A stretch of DNA of 64,000 nucleotides from Aeromonas lacus. GTDB taxonomy: Bacteria; Pseudomonadota; Gammaproteobacteria; Enterobacterales; Aeromonadaceae. The stretch spans positions 107,202-171,201 of the forward strand of contig NZ_JRGM01000136.1 of NCBI RefSeq assembly GCF_000764665.1, given 5' to 3'. Shown piece after piece: positions 1 through 8,334 of the stretch (the stretch's first letter is position 1; each line of letters starts with the position of its first letter). The notes beneath the pieces are model-generated. The model ran no database searches and had not been told where the DNA came from. It saw only the letters and a list, made by a program, of their open reading frames with translations. Made by a program: the position numbers and the translations under genes.

Positions 1-828
1 GTGGCGGGCGGGGAGCGGCCACTCGGCGCGGTAGATCAGCCAGAGGGTGTCGATCACCTCGATCCGGCTCTGGATCACCCGGATCTTCTCCTGTTGGGCA
101 AAAGCGGTGACGGCGAAGCGGGGCAGCACGGTAAAGCCGAGGCCTCGGGCGACCGGCTCCAGGATCAGACCGATCTGGTTGGTAAAACCACGCAGCGGGA
201 TCTCGTCAAGGCGCTGGCCGGGGTAGCGTCGTCCCAGCAGGCGTTGTGCCATGCTGCGGCCATCCGGGTGATCGATAAAACCGAGTTGGCAGAGGTGCTG
301 CCAGCTCTGCTCCTCGCCATCGTTGGGCACCACCAGACAGAGGGGCTCGCGGGCGAACGGCTCGGCGGCGAGGCTGGGGTGTTCCGGCGGCTGATCCACC
401 AGTCCCAGATCGCTGCGCCCCGCCAGCACCGCCTGCACTATGTCGGGGGTGGGGGCGAAACGGTGCTGGATGGTGAGCCCGGGGTGCTCCTGTTGCTGGT
501 CGAGCAGCAGGGGATAGAGCAACAGACCGATGCTACCCGGGGTGGACAGGGTGATGGTGCCGCTATGGGGATCGTCGTCCGAGAGGCGGGCCCGCAGCTG
601 TTCGGCGGCCTGCTCCTGCTGGCGGGCGAAGTCGAGCAGCACCAGCCCGCGTGGAGTGAGCTCCAGCTGACGGGGCTTGCGCAGCAGCAGGGGGCCGAAT
701 TCGGCCTCGAGACGCGAGATGTGCTGACTGACGGCGGCCTGGGTGAGATCCAGCCGATCGGCGGCGCGGGTAAAACTGCCGGTTTCATGCACCACCAGCA
801 GGGTGTGGAGCCAGAGTGGATTAATCAT
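1..828 (-). CDS. LysR-family transcriptional regulator (3' end beyond window)
   Basis: The minus strand reads open for 276 codons from the ATG at 828 to the window edge, so the C-terminus is cut off; the family is usually about 290-300 residues. The N-terminus is a typical LysR winged helix-turn-helix (TGSFTRAADRLDLTQAAVSQ, about residues 15-34). A type-2 periplasmic-binding-like effector domain follows. The neighbour, a VOC protein, is divergent 100 bp away and is the obvious candidate target. The start codon lies inside a perfect 8-bp inverted repeat (826-842), which suggests autorepression. The inducer cannot be told from sequence. Confidence 0.9.
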   Translation of the reverse strand, partial: MINPLWLHTLLVVHETGSFTRAADRLDLTQAAVSQHISRLEAEFGPLLLRKPRQLELTPRGLVLLDFARQQEQAAEQLRARLSDDDPHSGTITLSTPGSIGLLLYPLLLDQQQEHPGLTIQHRFAPTPDIVQAVLAGRSDLGLVDQPPEHPSLAAEPFAREPLCLVVPNDGEEQSWQHLCQLGFIDHPDGRSMAQRLLGRRYPGQRLDEIPLRGFTNQIGLILEPVARGLGFTVLPRFAVTAFAQQEKIRVIQSRIEVIDTLWLIYRAEWPLPARH

Positions 829-842
829 AAATTTAATTTATG
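826..842. promoter_or_regulatory. Perfect palindrome overlapping the lysR start (candidate LysR operator)
   Basis: CATAAATTTAATTTATG is an 8-bp inverted repeat around one central base. It contains a T-N11-A core, the usual LysR box form, and covers the lysR start codon in the lysR/VOC intergenic region. The identical 17-mer, plus one more shared base, recurs at 49418-49434. LysR binding is inferred from form and position only. Confidence 0.5.
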
Positions 843-928
843 CCTTCCATTAGTTTGACCTTATTTTTCATTATGGCGCCTCTTCCTATCATGTCACCTG
901 TTTCCCACACACAGTTTCAAGGTGACTT

Positions 929-1426
929 ATGACTTACCCGCGCAACTTCTCCCACATCGGTATCACGGTGACTGACCTCGACCAAGCGGTCGAGTTTTAT
1001 ACCCAGGTGATGGGCTGGTATCTCATCATGCCGGCAACCACCATCACCGAGGATGACTCCGCCATCGGCGTGATGTGCAACGACGTGTTCGGCCCGGGCT
1101 GGGGCTCTTTCCGCATCGCCCACCTCTCTACCGGCGACAAGATCGGCATCGAGCTGTTCGAGTTCCCCAACAGCGAGCGCCGCGAGAACAACTTCGAATT
1201 CTGGAAGAGCGGGGTGTTCCACTTCAGCGTGCAGGATCCGGATGTCGAGGGGCTGGCGGCGCGTATCGTCGCGGCGGGCGGCAAGCAGCGGATGCCGGTG
1301 CGCGAGTACTACCCGGGCGAGAAGCCCTATCGCATGGTCTACATGGAAGATCCCTTCGGCAACATCATCGAGATCTACAGCCACAGCTATGAGCTGACCT
1401 ACTCCGCCGGTGCATATCAGGGGTAA
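929..1426 (+). CDS. VOC (glyoxalase/dioxygenase superfamily) protein
   Basis: 165 residues forming two beta-alpha-beta-beta-beta units of the vicinal oxygen chelate fold. The likely metal ligands follow the usual H/E...H/E pattern: His9 (FSHIGITVTDLD), Glu in IGIELFEF, His in GVFHFSVQ and Glu in NIIEIYS near the C-terminus. The start is preceded by AAGGTGA. It resembles lactoylglutathione-lyase-like proteins of unknown substrate; true GloA is usually about 135 residues with different spacing. It is divergent from the LysR gene and followed by a terminator, so it is probably monocistronic and LysR-controlled. Confidence 0.85.
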   Translation: MTYPRNFSHIGITVTDLDQAVEFYTQVMGWYLIMPATTITEDDSAIGVMCNDVFGPGWGSFRIAHLSTGDKIGIELFEFPNSERRENNFEFWKSGVFHFSVQDPDVEGLAARIVAAGGKQRMPVREYYPGEKPYRMVYMEDPFGNIIEIYSHSYELTYSAGAYQG

Positions 1427-1430
1427 GTGA

Positions 1431-1452
1431 CAGGCCGCCTTCGGGCGGCCTG
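1431..1452 (+). terminator. Hairpin terminator after the VOC gene
   Basis: A 9-bp perfect stem (CAGGCCGCC / GGCGGCCTG) with a UUCG tetraloop begins 5 bases after the stop codon. The following T-run is weak. Confidence 0.75.
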
Positions 1453-1550
1453 CTGCTTGTTGTGAAATGGCTCAGTAGCATGGAATAGCGAAGCGGAACT
1501 CTTTGAAAGCAATCTCTGTTGTTGATAGATGTGAAAATATACAGATTCAC

Positions 1551-1578
1551 TAAAGTCTGTTCATGTTGCGGCCGATAG
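1551..1578 (+). promoter_or_regulatory. Sigma28 (FliA)-type flagellar promoter for the chemoreceptor
   Basis: TAAAGTCT (1551-1558) and GCCGATAG (1571-1578) match the FliA consensus TAAAGTTT-N11-GCCGATAA with one mismatch per box and one extra spacer base. It lies 57 bp upstream of the ATG at 1635. This ties the receptor to the flagellar regulon and argues against the longer reading frame that would start inside the promoter. Confidence 0.75.
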
Positions 1579-1634
1579 CCCGGATCACACGGGGTTTTCC
1601 CTGCCTGACACAACAACAACAAGGATTTGTAGTC

Positions 1635-3527
1635 ATGACCCTCTCTTTGCGCGGCAAGCTGCTGGCCACCAGCCTTGGCGTGGTGCTGCTGATGGCAGCA
1701 CTGCTAGGTGTAGTGGCATTCCATACCCTCAAATCACGTACCATGGCCGCTATCCAGAGCGAAGCGGTCAACTATGGCCACGCCTACTCGGTGGCGATCG
1801 GTGAGTGGATGGAGGACCGTAAGAACACGGTCCATGCGCTGGTCAATCTGATCGGCGATAACCCGCAGGCCGAGCTGGTGCCTCACCTGAAGCAGGCCTA
1901 CACCTCCGGTGGCTTCGGGCTCGCCTATTTTGGCTCCGCGCAGGGGGTGATGACCCGGCAGGACCCCTCTCTCAACACCGGCAACTATGACCCGCGCGAG
2001 CGCCCCTGGTATCAGGATGCGGTGAAGGCGGGTCAGCTGATCATCACCGCCCCCTATGTCAGCGTCACCATGCAGAAGCTGGTGGTCACCCTCTCCGAGC
2101 CGGTGCGTCATCAGGGCGAGCTGGTCGGCGCCGTGGGGGCCAACCTGGCGCTCGACAAGCTGATCGACGAGGTGTTGGCGATGAAGGTGCAGGGTGAGGG
2201 TTACGCCATGCTGCTCGACAGCAGCGGCCTCATCGTCGGCCATCCGCAGAAGGATCTGGCGCTCAAGCCCATCGCCGAGCTGGCGCCGGGACTCTCTGCC
2301 GCCACCTTCCAGCAGTGGGGCCGCGAGAACAGCGAGCTGCACACCGCCACCATCGACGGGCGGGATGTGCTGCTGGCGGTACAACCGGTGGCGGGCACCG
2401 ACTGGCTGCTGGCCATGGTGATGTATCGCGATGTGCTGGAGGCGCCGCTCAGCAACCTGCTGTGGCAGCTGGTGGGGCTGACGCTGGTGCTGATGCTGGT
2501 GTTCAGCGCCCTGCTCACCGCCACCTTCAAATACCTGTTCGCCGATCTCGGTCGGGTGGCGCACGCACTGCACGACATCGCCCACGGCGAGGGGGATCTC
2601 ACCGTTCATATCGATACCCGCAGTCAGGACGAGGTGGGTCAGCTGGCGCGCAACTTCAACCAGTTCGTGGCGCGGCTGCACGGCATCGTTAGCCGGTTGC
2701 GGGATGTGACCGTCGAGCTGGCGGCCCAGTCCCGTGCCCAGGCGGCTGGCGCCCAGGCCCGCAGCCAGCGGGTGCGTCAGCAGCAGGACGAGATCGTGAT
2801 GGTGGCGACCGCGGTGACCGAGATGGCCTCCGCCACCCAGGAGATCGCCGGTAACGCCGAGTTTGCCGCTACCACCGCCACCGATGCAGTCGCCCTGGCG
2901 GTCGCGGGTCAATCCCAGGTTGGCCAGAGTCAGCGCAGCATTACCGGTCTGGCGGACGAAGTGGCCGATGCCAGTCAGGTGATCAACGAGCTCGACAGCC
3001 ATGCCCAGAAGATCAGCGGCATTCTGGCTACCATCAGCGGCATCGCCGAGCAGACCAACCTGCTGGCGCTCAACGCCGCCATCGAGGCGGCCCGGGCCGG
3101 TGAGCAGGGCCGTGGTTTTGCGGTGGTGGCGGACGAGGTGCGGGTGCTGTCGCGCCGTACCCACGACTCCACCGACGAGATCCAGCAGATGATCGAGACC
3201 CTGCAGCAGACGACCCGTCGCGCCGTGGGCGGCATGGAGACCAGCCGTCAGCTGGCGGGCACCAGCGTGGAGGATGCGGAAGCCGCCAACCTGAGCCTTG
3301 GCCGGATCAACGAGGCGATCGGCTCCATCAGCGACATGGCGACCCAGATCGCGGCGGCGGCCGAGGAGCAGACCTCGGTGACCGGCGAGATCAGCCGCAA
3401 TACCGAGAATATCCGCCACGTCTCGCAAGAGCTGGCCGAGCAGGCGGGCAACGAGGCGGCGCAGGCGGCCGAGCTCAAGTCGCTGACCGAGCGGCTGGAG
3501 CAGGAGATTGGCCGCTTCCGGCTCTGA
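1635..3527 (+). CDS. Methyl-accepting chemotaxis protein with dCache sensor
   Basis: 630 residues. The layout is a short cytoplasmic N-terminus, TM1 (about 9-29), a periplasmic double-Cache domain (about 35-280), TM2 (about 290-315), HAMP, and a signalling coiled coil with the invariant hairpin around [19 protein letters not shown]. In the distal membrane pocket Tyr118, Arg123, Trp125 and Tyr141 match the amino-acid-binding dCache signature, but the usual Asp is Asn170. The ATG at 1635 has an AAGGA ribosome site and follows the FliA-type promoter; an in-frame start 24 codons earlier is less likely. The ligand is probably a small carboxylate or amine, unproven. Confidence 0.93.
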   Translation: MTLSLRGKLLATSLGVVLLMAALLGVVAFHTLKSRTMAAIQSEAVNYGHAYSVAIGEWMEDRKNTVHALVNLIGDNPQAELVPHLKQAYTSGGFGLAYFGSAQGVMTRQDPSLNTGNYDPRERPWYQDAVKAGQLIITAPYVSVTMQKLVVTLSEPVRHQGELVGAVGANLALDKLIDEVLAMKVQGEGYAMLLDSSGLIVGHPQKDLALKPIAELAPGLSAATFQQWGRENSELHTATIDGRDVLLAVQPVAGTDWLLAMVMYRDVLEAPLSNLLWQLVGLTLVLMLVFSALLTATFKYLFADLGRVAHALHDIAHGEGDLTVHIDTRSQDEVGQLARNFNQFVARLHGIVSRLRDVTVELAAQSRAQAAGAQARSQRVRQQQDEIVMVATAVTEMASATQEIAGNAEFAATTATDAVALAVAGQSQVGQSQRSITGLADEVADASQVINELDSHAQKISGILATISGIAEQTNLLALNAAIEAARAGEQGRGFAVVADEVRVLSRRTHDSTDEIQQMIETLQQTTRRAVGGMETSRQLAGTSVEDAEAANLSLGRINEAIGSISDMATQIAAAAEEQTSVTGEISRNTENIRHVSQELAEQAGNEAAQAAELKSLTERLEQEIGRFRL

Positions 3528-3549
3528 TCCTCCGCCAACTCTCCATGCA

Positions 3550-3575
3550 AAAGGGCAGCCCGCGGGCTGCCCTTT
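3550..3575. terminator. Bidirectional terminator between the chemoreceptor and the GGCT gene
   Basis: AAAGGGCAGCCC pairs perfectly with GGGCTGCCCTTT around a 2-base centre. T-runs on both sides serve the plus-strand receptor and the convergent minus-strand operon ending at 3593. Confidence 0.8.
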
Positions 3576-3592
3576 GTTATTGTCGCTGACCG

Positions 3593-4057
3593 TCAGGCGG
3601 CGCTCTCCAGCTGTGCCAGATGGAAGGCGCGCCAGTTGCCATCGGGCAGGTAGTGTTTGCCCTGCTGCCACTGGGGATCGTGCTGCACCACGTAGCGGTA
3701 GTGGTAGGCCAGCTGCTGGCCGACATAGCGCCCTTGCTGCGGGTCGAAGATCTCCACCTCGACAAGCTGGCGCAGATATTCGCTCTGCGGATCATCCTCG
3801 CCGTGGAAGTTCTCCATCTCGTCGAGCGCCGCGATGGCGGCGGGGAAGTCGTCCAGCACAAACAGCTCGCCATAGACCCAGTCATCACCCGGCAGCAGGG
3901 CCGGATAGCCCTTGTGCTGCAGGTGATAGAGGGCGCCGCGCACCCGGGCGCGTCGTGGCGGCTGGCTCACATAAGCGGCCAGATAGCGGCGGTAGTTGAA
4001 GAGCCCATCCATCAGACTGCCATAGACGAACAGCGGGCGTGGCTGGCAAAGCGTCAT
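3593..4057 (-). CDS. Gamma-glutamylcyclotransferase-like (AIG2/YtfP family) protein
   Basis: 154 residues with the family opening FVYGSLMDGLFNYRRY (about 10-25) and the acidic helix LDEMENF carrying the probable catalytic Glu. The closest types release 5-oxoproline from gamma-glutamyl amines or dipeptides. The start codon overlaps the pcp stop by 4 bp (ATGA), so translation is probably coupled. Placement after pyroglutamyl peptidase and two membrane proteins suggests that the operon handles pyroglutamyl or gamma-glutamyl compounds. The exact substrate is not visible. Confidence 0.85.
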   Translation of the reverse strand: MTLCQPRPLFVYGSLMDGLFNYRRYLAAYVSQPPRRARVRGALYHLQHKGYPALLPGDDWVYGELFVLDDFPAAIAALDEMENFHGEDDPQSEYLRQLVEVEIFDPQQGRYVGQQLAYHYRYVVQHDPQWQQGKHYLPDGNWRAFHLAQLESAA

Positions 4058-4698
4058 GAAATCTCGCCACCCACGACCTTGAGGTCACCATCCTGTTGCA
4101 GCACCACCGCCTCGATGGCCAACGCCAGCGCACGGGTGATATCGCTCATGGCGAGGCAGGGCTGGTTCACCTTGTCCGCCACCTGTTCGGTGATGTAGGG
4201 GACGTGGATAAAGCCGCCGCGCACCGCCGGGAACTGCTGTTCGATCAGGTAGTGCAGCTGATACATGATGTGGTTGCAGACGAAGGTGCCCGCGGTGTTG
4301 GAGACCGCGGCAGGAATGCCGTTCTCCTTGATGCGCTGCACCATCCCCTTGATGGGCAGGCGGGAGAAGTAGGCCGGAGCGCCATCGGCCTGAATCACTT
4401 CATCGATGGGCTGCTGCTGCTCGTTGTCGGGGATGCGGGCGTCATCGAGGTTGATGGCGACCCGCTCCGGGGTAATGGCGAAGCGACCTCCCGCCTGACC
4501 GACGTTGATCACCACATCCGGCTGGTGCTGATGCATCAGCTCCGCCAGCAGGGTGGCCGATTTGCCGAACACGGTGGGGATCTGGGCCTTGATCACGGTG
4601 GCATCCAGAATGGTGTCCGGCAGGCGTTTTACTGCCTCCCAGGCCGGGTTGATGGGCTCGCCGCCAAAGGGGTCAAAACCGGTAATCAGAACTTTCAT
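4054..4698 (-). CDS. pcp: Pyrrolidone-carboxylate peptidase (pyroglutamyl peptidase I)
   Basis: 214 residues, close to the usual 215. This cytosolic cysteine peptidase removes N-terminal 5-oxoproline from peptides. It begins MKVLITGFDPFGGEPINPAW, the family signature. The catalytic triad is visible as Glu in the ITPERVAIN region, Cys in NTAGTFVCNH and His in GFIHVPY. I chose the second of two adjacent ATGs (4698); GGGAGA precedes both. It is the third gene of a four-gene minus-strand operon. Confidence 0.95.
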   Translation of the reverse strand: MKVLITGFDPFGGEPINPAWEAVKRLPDTILDATVIKAQIPTVFGKSATLLAELMHQHQPDVVINVGQAGGRFAITPERVAINLDDARIPDNEQQQPIDEVIQADGAPAYFSRLPIKGMVQRIKENGIPAAVSNTAGTFVCNHIMYQLHYLIEQQFPAVRGGFIHVPYITEQVADKVNQPCLAMSDITRALALAIEAVVLQQDGDLKVVGGEIS

Positions 4699-4715
4699 CA
4701 TCTTCTCCCGAATTC

Positions 4716-5639
4716 TCAAAATGCCCAGTAATACATGAGGACGATATGGACCAGCACCAGGGTCAGTGCCATCGGCACCTGCACCTTGATCACCTTGTTG
4801 AGATCCTTCATCTCCAGCAGGGCGGCGGGCAGGGCGTTGAAGTTGGCAGCCATGGGGGTCATCAGAGTGCCGCAGAAACCGGCGGTCATCGCCAGCGCAC
4901 CGGCCACGACAGGATCACCGCCCTGCGCGACCACGAAGGGGATACCGATCCCGGCGGTGATGACGGTGAAGGCGGCATAGGCGTTGCCCATGATCATGGT
5001 GAAGACCATCATCCCGAGGCAGTAGGCCACTACCCCGATGAAGGGGCTGCCGAGCGGGACCACGGTGGAGATCCCTTGCGAGATGACATCACCGACCCCG
5101 GACTTGTTGAAGATCACCCCGAGGGCGGCCAGCAGTTGCGGCAGGATGCCGGTGATACCCACCTGCTGGATCATCCGGTCGGAGTCTCCCACCACGGTGG
5201 AGGGGGTGGCACGAGTCAGCAGTACCGTAATGACGAAGGCGATGACCGCCGCCAGACCGATACCGACCTGACCGCCAAGGGGGGTGAACTGGGCGATCAC
5301 CACCGCCAGCACGGCCAGCAGGATGCAGGGGAGGAAGATCCGGTTGCCGATGCGGTTGGCGTGGCGCTGGGACTCCTCCTCGCTCGCCTGCTCCAGCTTG
5401 CCGATCTTCACCTGTTTGAGCAGGGTGATGACCCCCATGGCGAGGATCAGCACGCCATTGATGACATTGGGGATATAGCTGCCGAAGGCGAACAGCACAC
5501 CCAGGATGGTCCAGAACAGGGCGGTACCGATTTTGGCCGGGTGGTTGGGGTCACGCAGGACACGCCAGGCGCTGCTGAACAGGATGACGCCGATCAGCAC
5601 ATAAAAGAATTCGAGCATGTTGGGGATGAGGGTCGCCAT
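4716..5639 (-). CDS. DUF979 integral membrane protein
   Basis: 307 residues, strongly hydrophobic with about 8-9 predicted membrane segments and glycine-rich re-entrant-like stretches (VVAGALAMTAGFCGTLMTPM). I recognise it as DUF979, which usually occurs beside DUF969 and pcp. The start overlaps the DUF969 stop by one base (TAATG). Together the pair looks like a two-subunit permease, by inference for pyroglutamyl peptides or 5-oxoproline. The biochemical function is not established from sequence. Confidence 0.8.
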   Translation of the reverse strand: MATLIPNMLEFFYVLIGVILFSSAWRVLRDPNHPAKIGTALFWTILGVLFAFGSYIPNVINGVLILAMGVITLLKQVKIGKLEQASEEESQRHANRIGNRIFLPCILLAVLAVVIAQFTPLGGQVGIGLAAVIAFVITVLLTRATPSTVVGDSDRMIQQVGITGILPQLLAALGVIFNKSGVGDVISQGISTVVPLGSPFIGVVAYCLGMMVFTMIMGNAYAAFTVITAGIGIPFVVAQGGDPVVAGALAMTAGFCGTLMTPMAANFNALPAALLEMKDLNKVIKVQVPMALTLVLVHIVLMYYWAF

Positions 5640-6334
5640 TATTGTTGCCCCTCCTCGTCGCTGCTCACGGTATATGTCTTGGCCATCTGACGGTCAAACC
5701 ACATATTGGAAATCGCCACCATCAGCAGGGCGATAATGGCGATCGGCATGGATGCCTTGGCAATATCGACGGCAGAGACGCTATATCCAAGAGATTCAAA
5801 TGTACCGACGATCAGCAATACCCCGGCGGAGGCGACGAAGGTATTCTGGGCAAAAAAGTTACCGTAGTTTTCGGTGGCGGAAACCCGCGCCTTGATATAT
5901 TCCTCGTCCTCTTCGCTTAATTTGCCGTGTACCTTGGTGGCGGCTGCCTGAGTCATGGGGTTGACCAGCGGACGAATAAACTGGGTGTGACCCTGAACCC
6001 GCACCGAGAAGAGACCGGCCAGCTCGCGGATAAACATATAGAGGGTCATGAACTTGCCCGGGGTGAGCTTCTTGATCCGCTCGATCAGGGTGACTGCCTG
6101 CTGTTTGAGGCCGTAGCGTTCACAGATGCCGATCATCGGCAGGGTCAGCAGAAACAGTGTCACCATGCGGTTGGAGACGAAGGCTTCTCCCAGCAGGGAG
6201 AGGCAATCGGTCATGGAGAGACCGGAGACCAGCGCCGTGGTGACGGCGGCCACCAGTACGACAGCCAGGGTGTCGAGTTTGAAATAAAAACCCAACAAAA
6301 TAATAAGAATGCCGCTCAGTTTAATCCATTCCAA
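5639..6334 (-). CDS. DUF969 integral membrane protein (TTG start)
   Basis: 231 residues with about 5-6 membrane segments; first gene of the operon. The frame has no ATG at its head. It opens with TTG at 6334 (MEWIKLSG) preceded by GAGGTGG at good spacing. The nearby ATG at 6329 is out of frame. It is coupled by a one-base overlap to the DUF979 gene. The conserved pairing with DUF979 and pcp implies a transport role, but this is inference. Confidence 0.8.
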   Translation of the reverse strand: MEWIKLSGILIILLGFYFKLDTLAVVLVAAVTTALVSGLSMTDCLSLLGEAFVSNRMVTLFLLTLPMIGICERYGLKQQAVTLIERIKKLTPGKFMTLYMFIRELAGLFSVRVQGHTQFIRPLVNPMTQAAATKVHGKLSEEDEEYIKARVSATENYGNFFAQNTFVASAGVLLIVGTFESLGYSVSAVDIAKASMPIAIIALLMVAISNMWFDRQMAKTYTVSSDEEGQQ

Positions 6335-6699
6335 TTAGCCACCTCGTTAAAGTGAATATTTATGTGTAATTTTGGGTAGCCGAGTTGTTTATCACCAGAC
6401 TCCGGGGATGGCAACAAATAATCACCTTGGTGGGATTCGTTTGGTTTTTAATTGCGGTTTGCTGTTGGTTTATTGCTCTCTGGTCAATGGTGAATCCCAT
6501 TATTTTGGCGCTATTTCGTTTCACCTTAATCAGCTGTAGCAATCATTGCCGGTGCCTGTGTGGCAAGGCAGAACTGACAACATGGCTATTATTTGTTGCG
6601 TTATTGGTAGGGGCGGGTGCAGCTTCGCAATATATTGGCAACAACCAAGCGGCGGTATTTTTATGGCCGCGAAGGTGGCGTTGGGATATTAACTGGAAA
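6335..6699. other. AT-richer intergenic region (promoter of the DUF969 operon)
   Basis: This stretch is clearly more AT-rich than its neighbours. It separates the DUF969 operon start from the end of the lipocalin gene and probably holds the operon promoter. Hydrophobic reading frames exist on the plus strand but lack a ribosome site and run into the lipocalin terminator. I found no convincing operator. Confidence 0.5.
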
Positions 6700-6737
6700 G
6701 GGAAAACAAGCCGGTGGCGAAGGCGTTTCGCCACCGG
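6700..6737 (-). terminator. Terminator of the lipocalin gene
   Basis: On the minus strand an 11-bp stem (CCGGTGGCGAA / TTCGCCACCGG, 6711-6737) with a 5-base loop is followed by a T-rich run. Confidence 0.8.
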
Positions 6738-6744
6738 TGCGGGG

Positions 6745-7257
6745 TCAGTGACTCTGTTTGACCCAGATAAGCTGGTCGGTAGCAAAGCCCAGCGATTTCG
6801 CTTTGGCGACCAGCGCATCCACCTTCGCCTTGGGCGGGTTGGGTGAGCGGGAGAGGATCCAGAGGTAGTCATGGTTGTAGCTGGTCACCAGCGAGAGCTG
6901 ATAGTCGGGATCGAGGTCGATGACGTTGTAGCCGCCATAGAAGGGGCCGAAGAAGCTCACCTTGAGCCGAGCCTCGTCAGGGCTGCCGACGAAGTAGGCC
7001 TTGCCTTCGGCTTCGCGCCAGCTGCCATCGCTCTGCTTGCCGCGGTTGAGCACCTTGACGCCACCATCGTCACGCAGGCTGTAGGTGGCACTCACTTGCT
7101 CCAGCCCGCGCTCGAAACCGTGGTCGAGGCGGGCAATCTCGTACCAGGTGCCGAGATAGCGGTCGAGCTGGAAGCCGGTGACGGGACGGATGCCGTCGGC
7201 GAGGCCGGTGCAGGCCGTCAGCAGCCAGACGGTAAACAGACAAAGCAGTGAACGCAT
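6745..7257 (-). CDS. blc: Outer-membrane lipocalin (Blc-type)
   Basis: 170 residues. A lipoprotein signal ends in LLTAC with Cys16 as the lipidated residue. The lipocalin hallmark GTWYEIARLDHGFERG follows, then YNVIDLDPDYQ and the YLWILSR strand typical of bacterial lipocalin Blc. It probably binds lysophospholipid or fatty acid in the outer membrane. The frame stays open far upstream, but that part has no signal; the ATG at 7257 gives a perfect lipoprotein signal and follows GAGAGGGAT. It sits just behind yqhC on the same strand. Confidence 0.92.
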   Translation of the reverse strand: MRSLLCLFTVWLLTACTGLADGIRPVTGFQLDRYLGTWYEIARLDHGFERGLEQVSATYSLRDDGGVKVLNRGKQSDGSWREAEGKAYFVGSPDEARLKVSFFGPFYGGYNVIDLDPDYQLSLVTSYNHDYLWILSRSPNPPKAKVDALVAKAKSLGFATDQLIWVKQSH

Positions 7258-7274
7258 AGGTAATCCCTCTCTTG

Positions 7275-8177
7275 TTATCCCTCTATGATACGAAGCTGGC
7301 CATCCCGAAAGCGGGAGGCCTGATCTGTCGGCGTGCTGCCGAAGAACCGTTTGTACTCCCGGCTGAATTGGGAGTTGCTCTCGTAACCGACTCTGGCGGC
7401 GGCCGCCCCCGCCTTGATGCCGTCGTGCAGCATCATCAGGCGCGCCTTGTGCAGGCGAAACGACTTGATGTACTGCAGCGGCGAGGTGGCGGTGACTGCC
7501 TTGAAGTGGTGGTGAAAGGCGGAGACGCTCATGTTCACCTCCCGCGCCAGCTCCTCCATGGTGAGGTTGTCGGCGTAGCGCTGCTCTATCATACGCAGCA
7601 CCCGGGCAATCTGGCCCACATGATTGTGGCGGTTGGCGAGCGCCTGCAACGCCGGGCCGCCCCCCTCGGTGAGGGCGTGAAACAGCATCTCTCGCACCGT
7701 CTGCGGCCCCAGTACCTTGGCGTGCAGCGGATTGTCCATCAGCTCGATCAGCCGCTCGGCGGCGCAGAACATGGTCTCCGACAGGGGGACCGAGTGGACG
7801 CCGCTCTTTTGCGGAGCGGGGGCGGGCAGGGCATCGCCCAGCTCCAGCAACAGCTCCTGCAGGATGACCAGATCGATCTCGATGGTGAAGCCGATCAGGG
7901 GCTGCTCGGGGGAGGCGAAACACTCGCACTCGCAGGGCAGCGGCAGGGTCATCAGCAGGTAGTGGTTGGGGTCGTAGCGAAATACCTGATCCGCCAGATA
8001 GCCCACCTTGTGCCCCTGCAGGATCACTATCATCCGCGGCTGGTAGAGCACCGGGGTGCGGCCGTGGTACTCGGTGGTGTAGATGAAGTTGACCTGTTTC
8101 ACCGGTGACGGGGAGATGCCGGGGGTGGTGACGTGGCGGGCCACTCTGGCGGCGAGGTCGCTGTAACGGTTTTGCAT
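7275..8177 (-). CDS. yqhC: AraC-family activator YqhC
   Basis: 300 residues. The N-terminal AraC effector domain (about 20-180) contains the metal-like PLPCECECF segment. Two helix-turn-helix units follow (MEELAREVNMSVSAFHHHFK and AAARVGYESNSQFSREYKRF). Similarity to E. coli YqhC and divergence from yqhD support the assignment; YqhC activates yqhD in response to reactive aldehydes. I used the ATG at 8177, which starts MQNRYSDL. The longer frame would need a TTG at 8231. Confidence 0.9.
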   Translation of the reverse strand: MQNRYSDLAARVARHVTTPGISPSPVKQVNFIYTTEYHGRTPVLYQPRMIVILQGHKVGYLADQVFRYDPNHYLLMTLPLPCECECFASPEQPLIGFTIEIDLVILQELLLELGDALPAPAPQKSGVHSVPLSETMFCAAERLIELMDNPLHAKVLGPQTVREMLFHALTEGGGPALQALANRHNHVGQIARVLRMIEQRYADNLTMEELAREVNMSVSAFHHHFKAVTATSPLQYIKSFRLHKARLMMLHDGIKAGAAAARVGYESNSQFSREYKRFFGSTPTDQASRFRDGQLRIIEG

Positions 8178-8334
8178 GGGGGCTCTTTGATTCGACTGTT
8201 CCGGTTTTCGCTGCTTTGTAGAAATAGGCAAGAATCAAGCAGGATGTTGTCTTGATGGTAGGGTTGTTCTGGAGAAAAATGCAATCACGATTTCGCGGCT
8301 AGGCCGCCCTGACTATCAGAAGAAGGCAATGTCG

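Noticed and set aside
1..858. 285-codon plus-strand frame over the LysR gene
   Set aside because: The minus strand encodes a clear LysR protein. The plus frame is its antisense shadow in GC-rich DNA, as for many long antisense frames in this window.
6385..6846. 153-codon hydrophobic frame on the plus strand from a TTG
   Set aside because: No ribosome site. It runs through the lipocalin terminator into the antisense of the lipocalin gene. The hydrophobic residues reflect AT-rich DNA.
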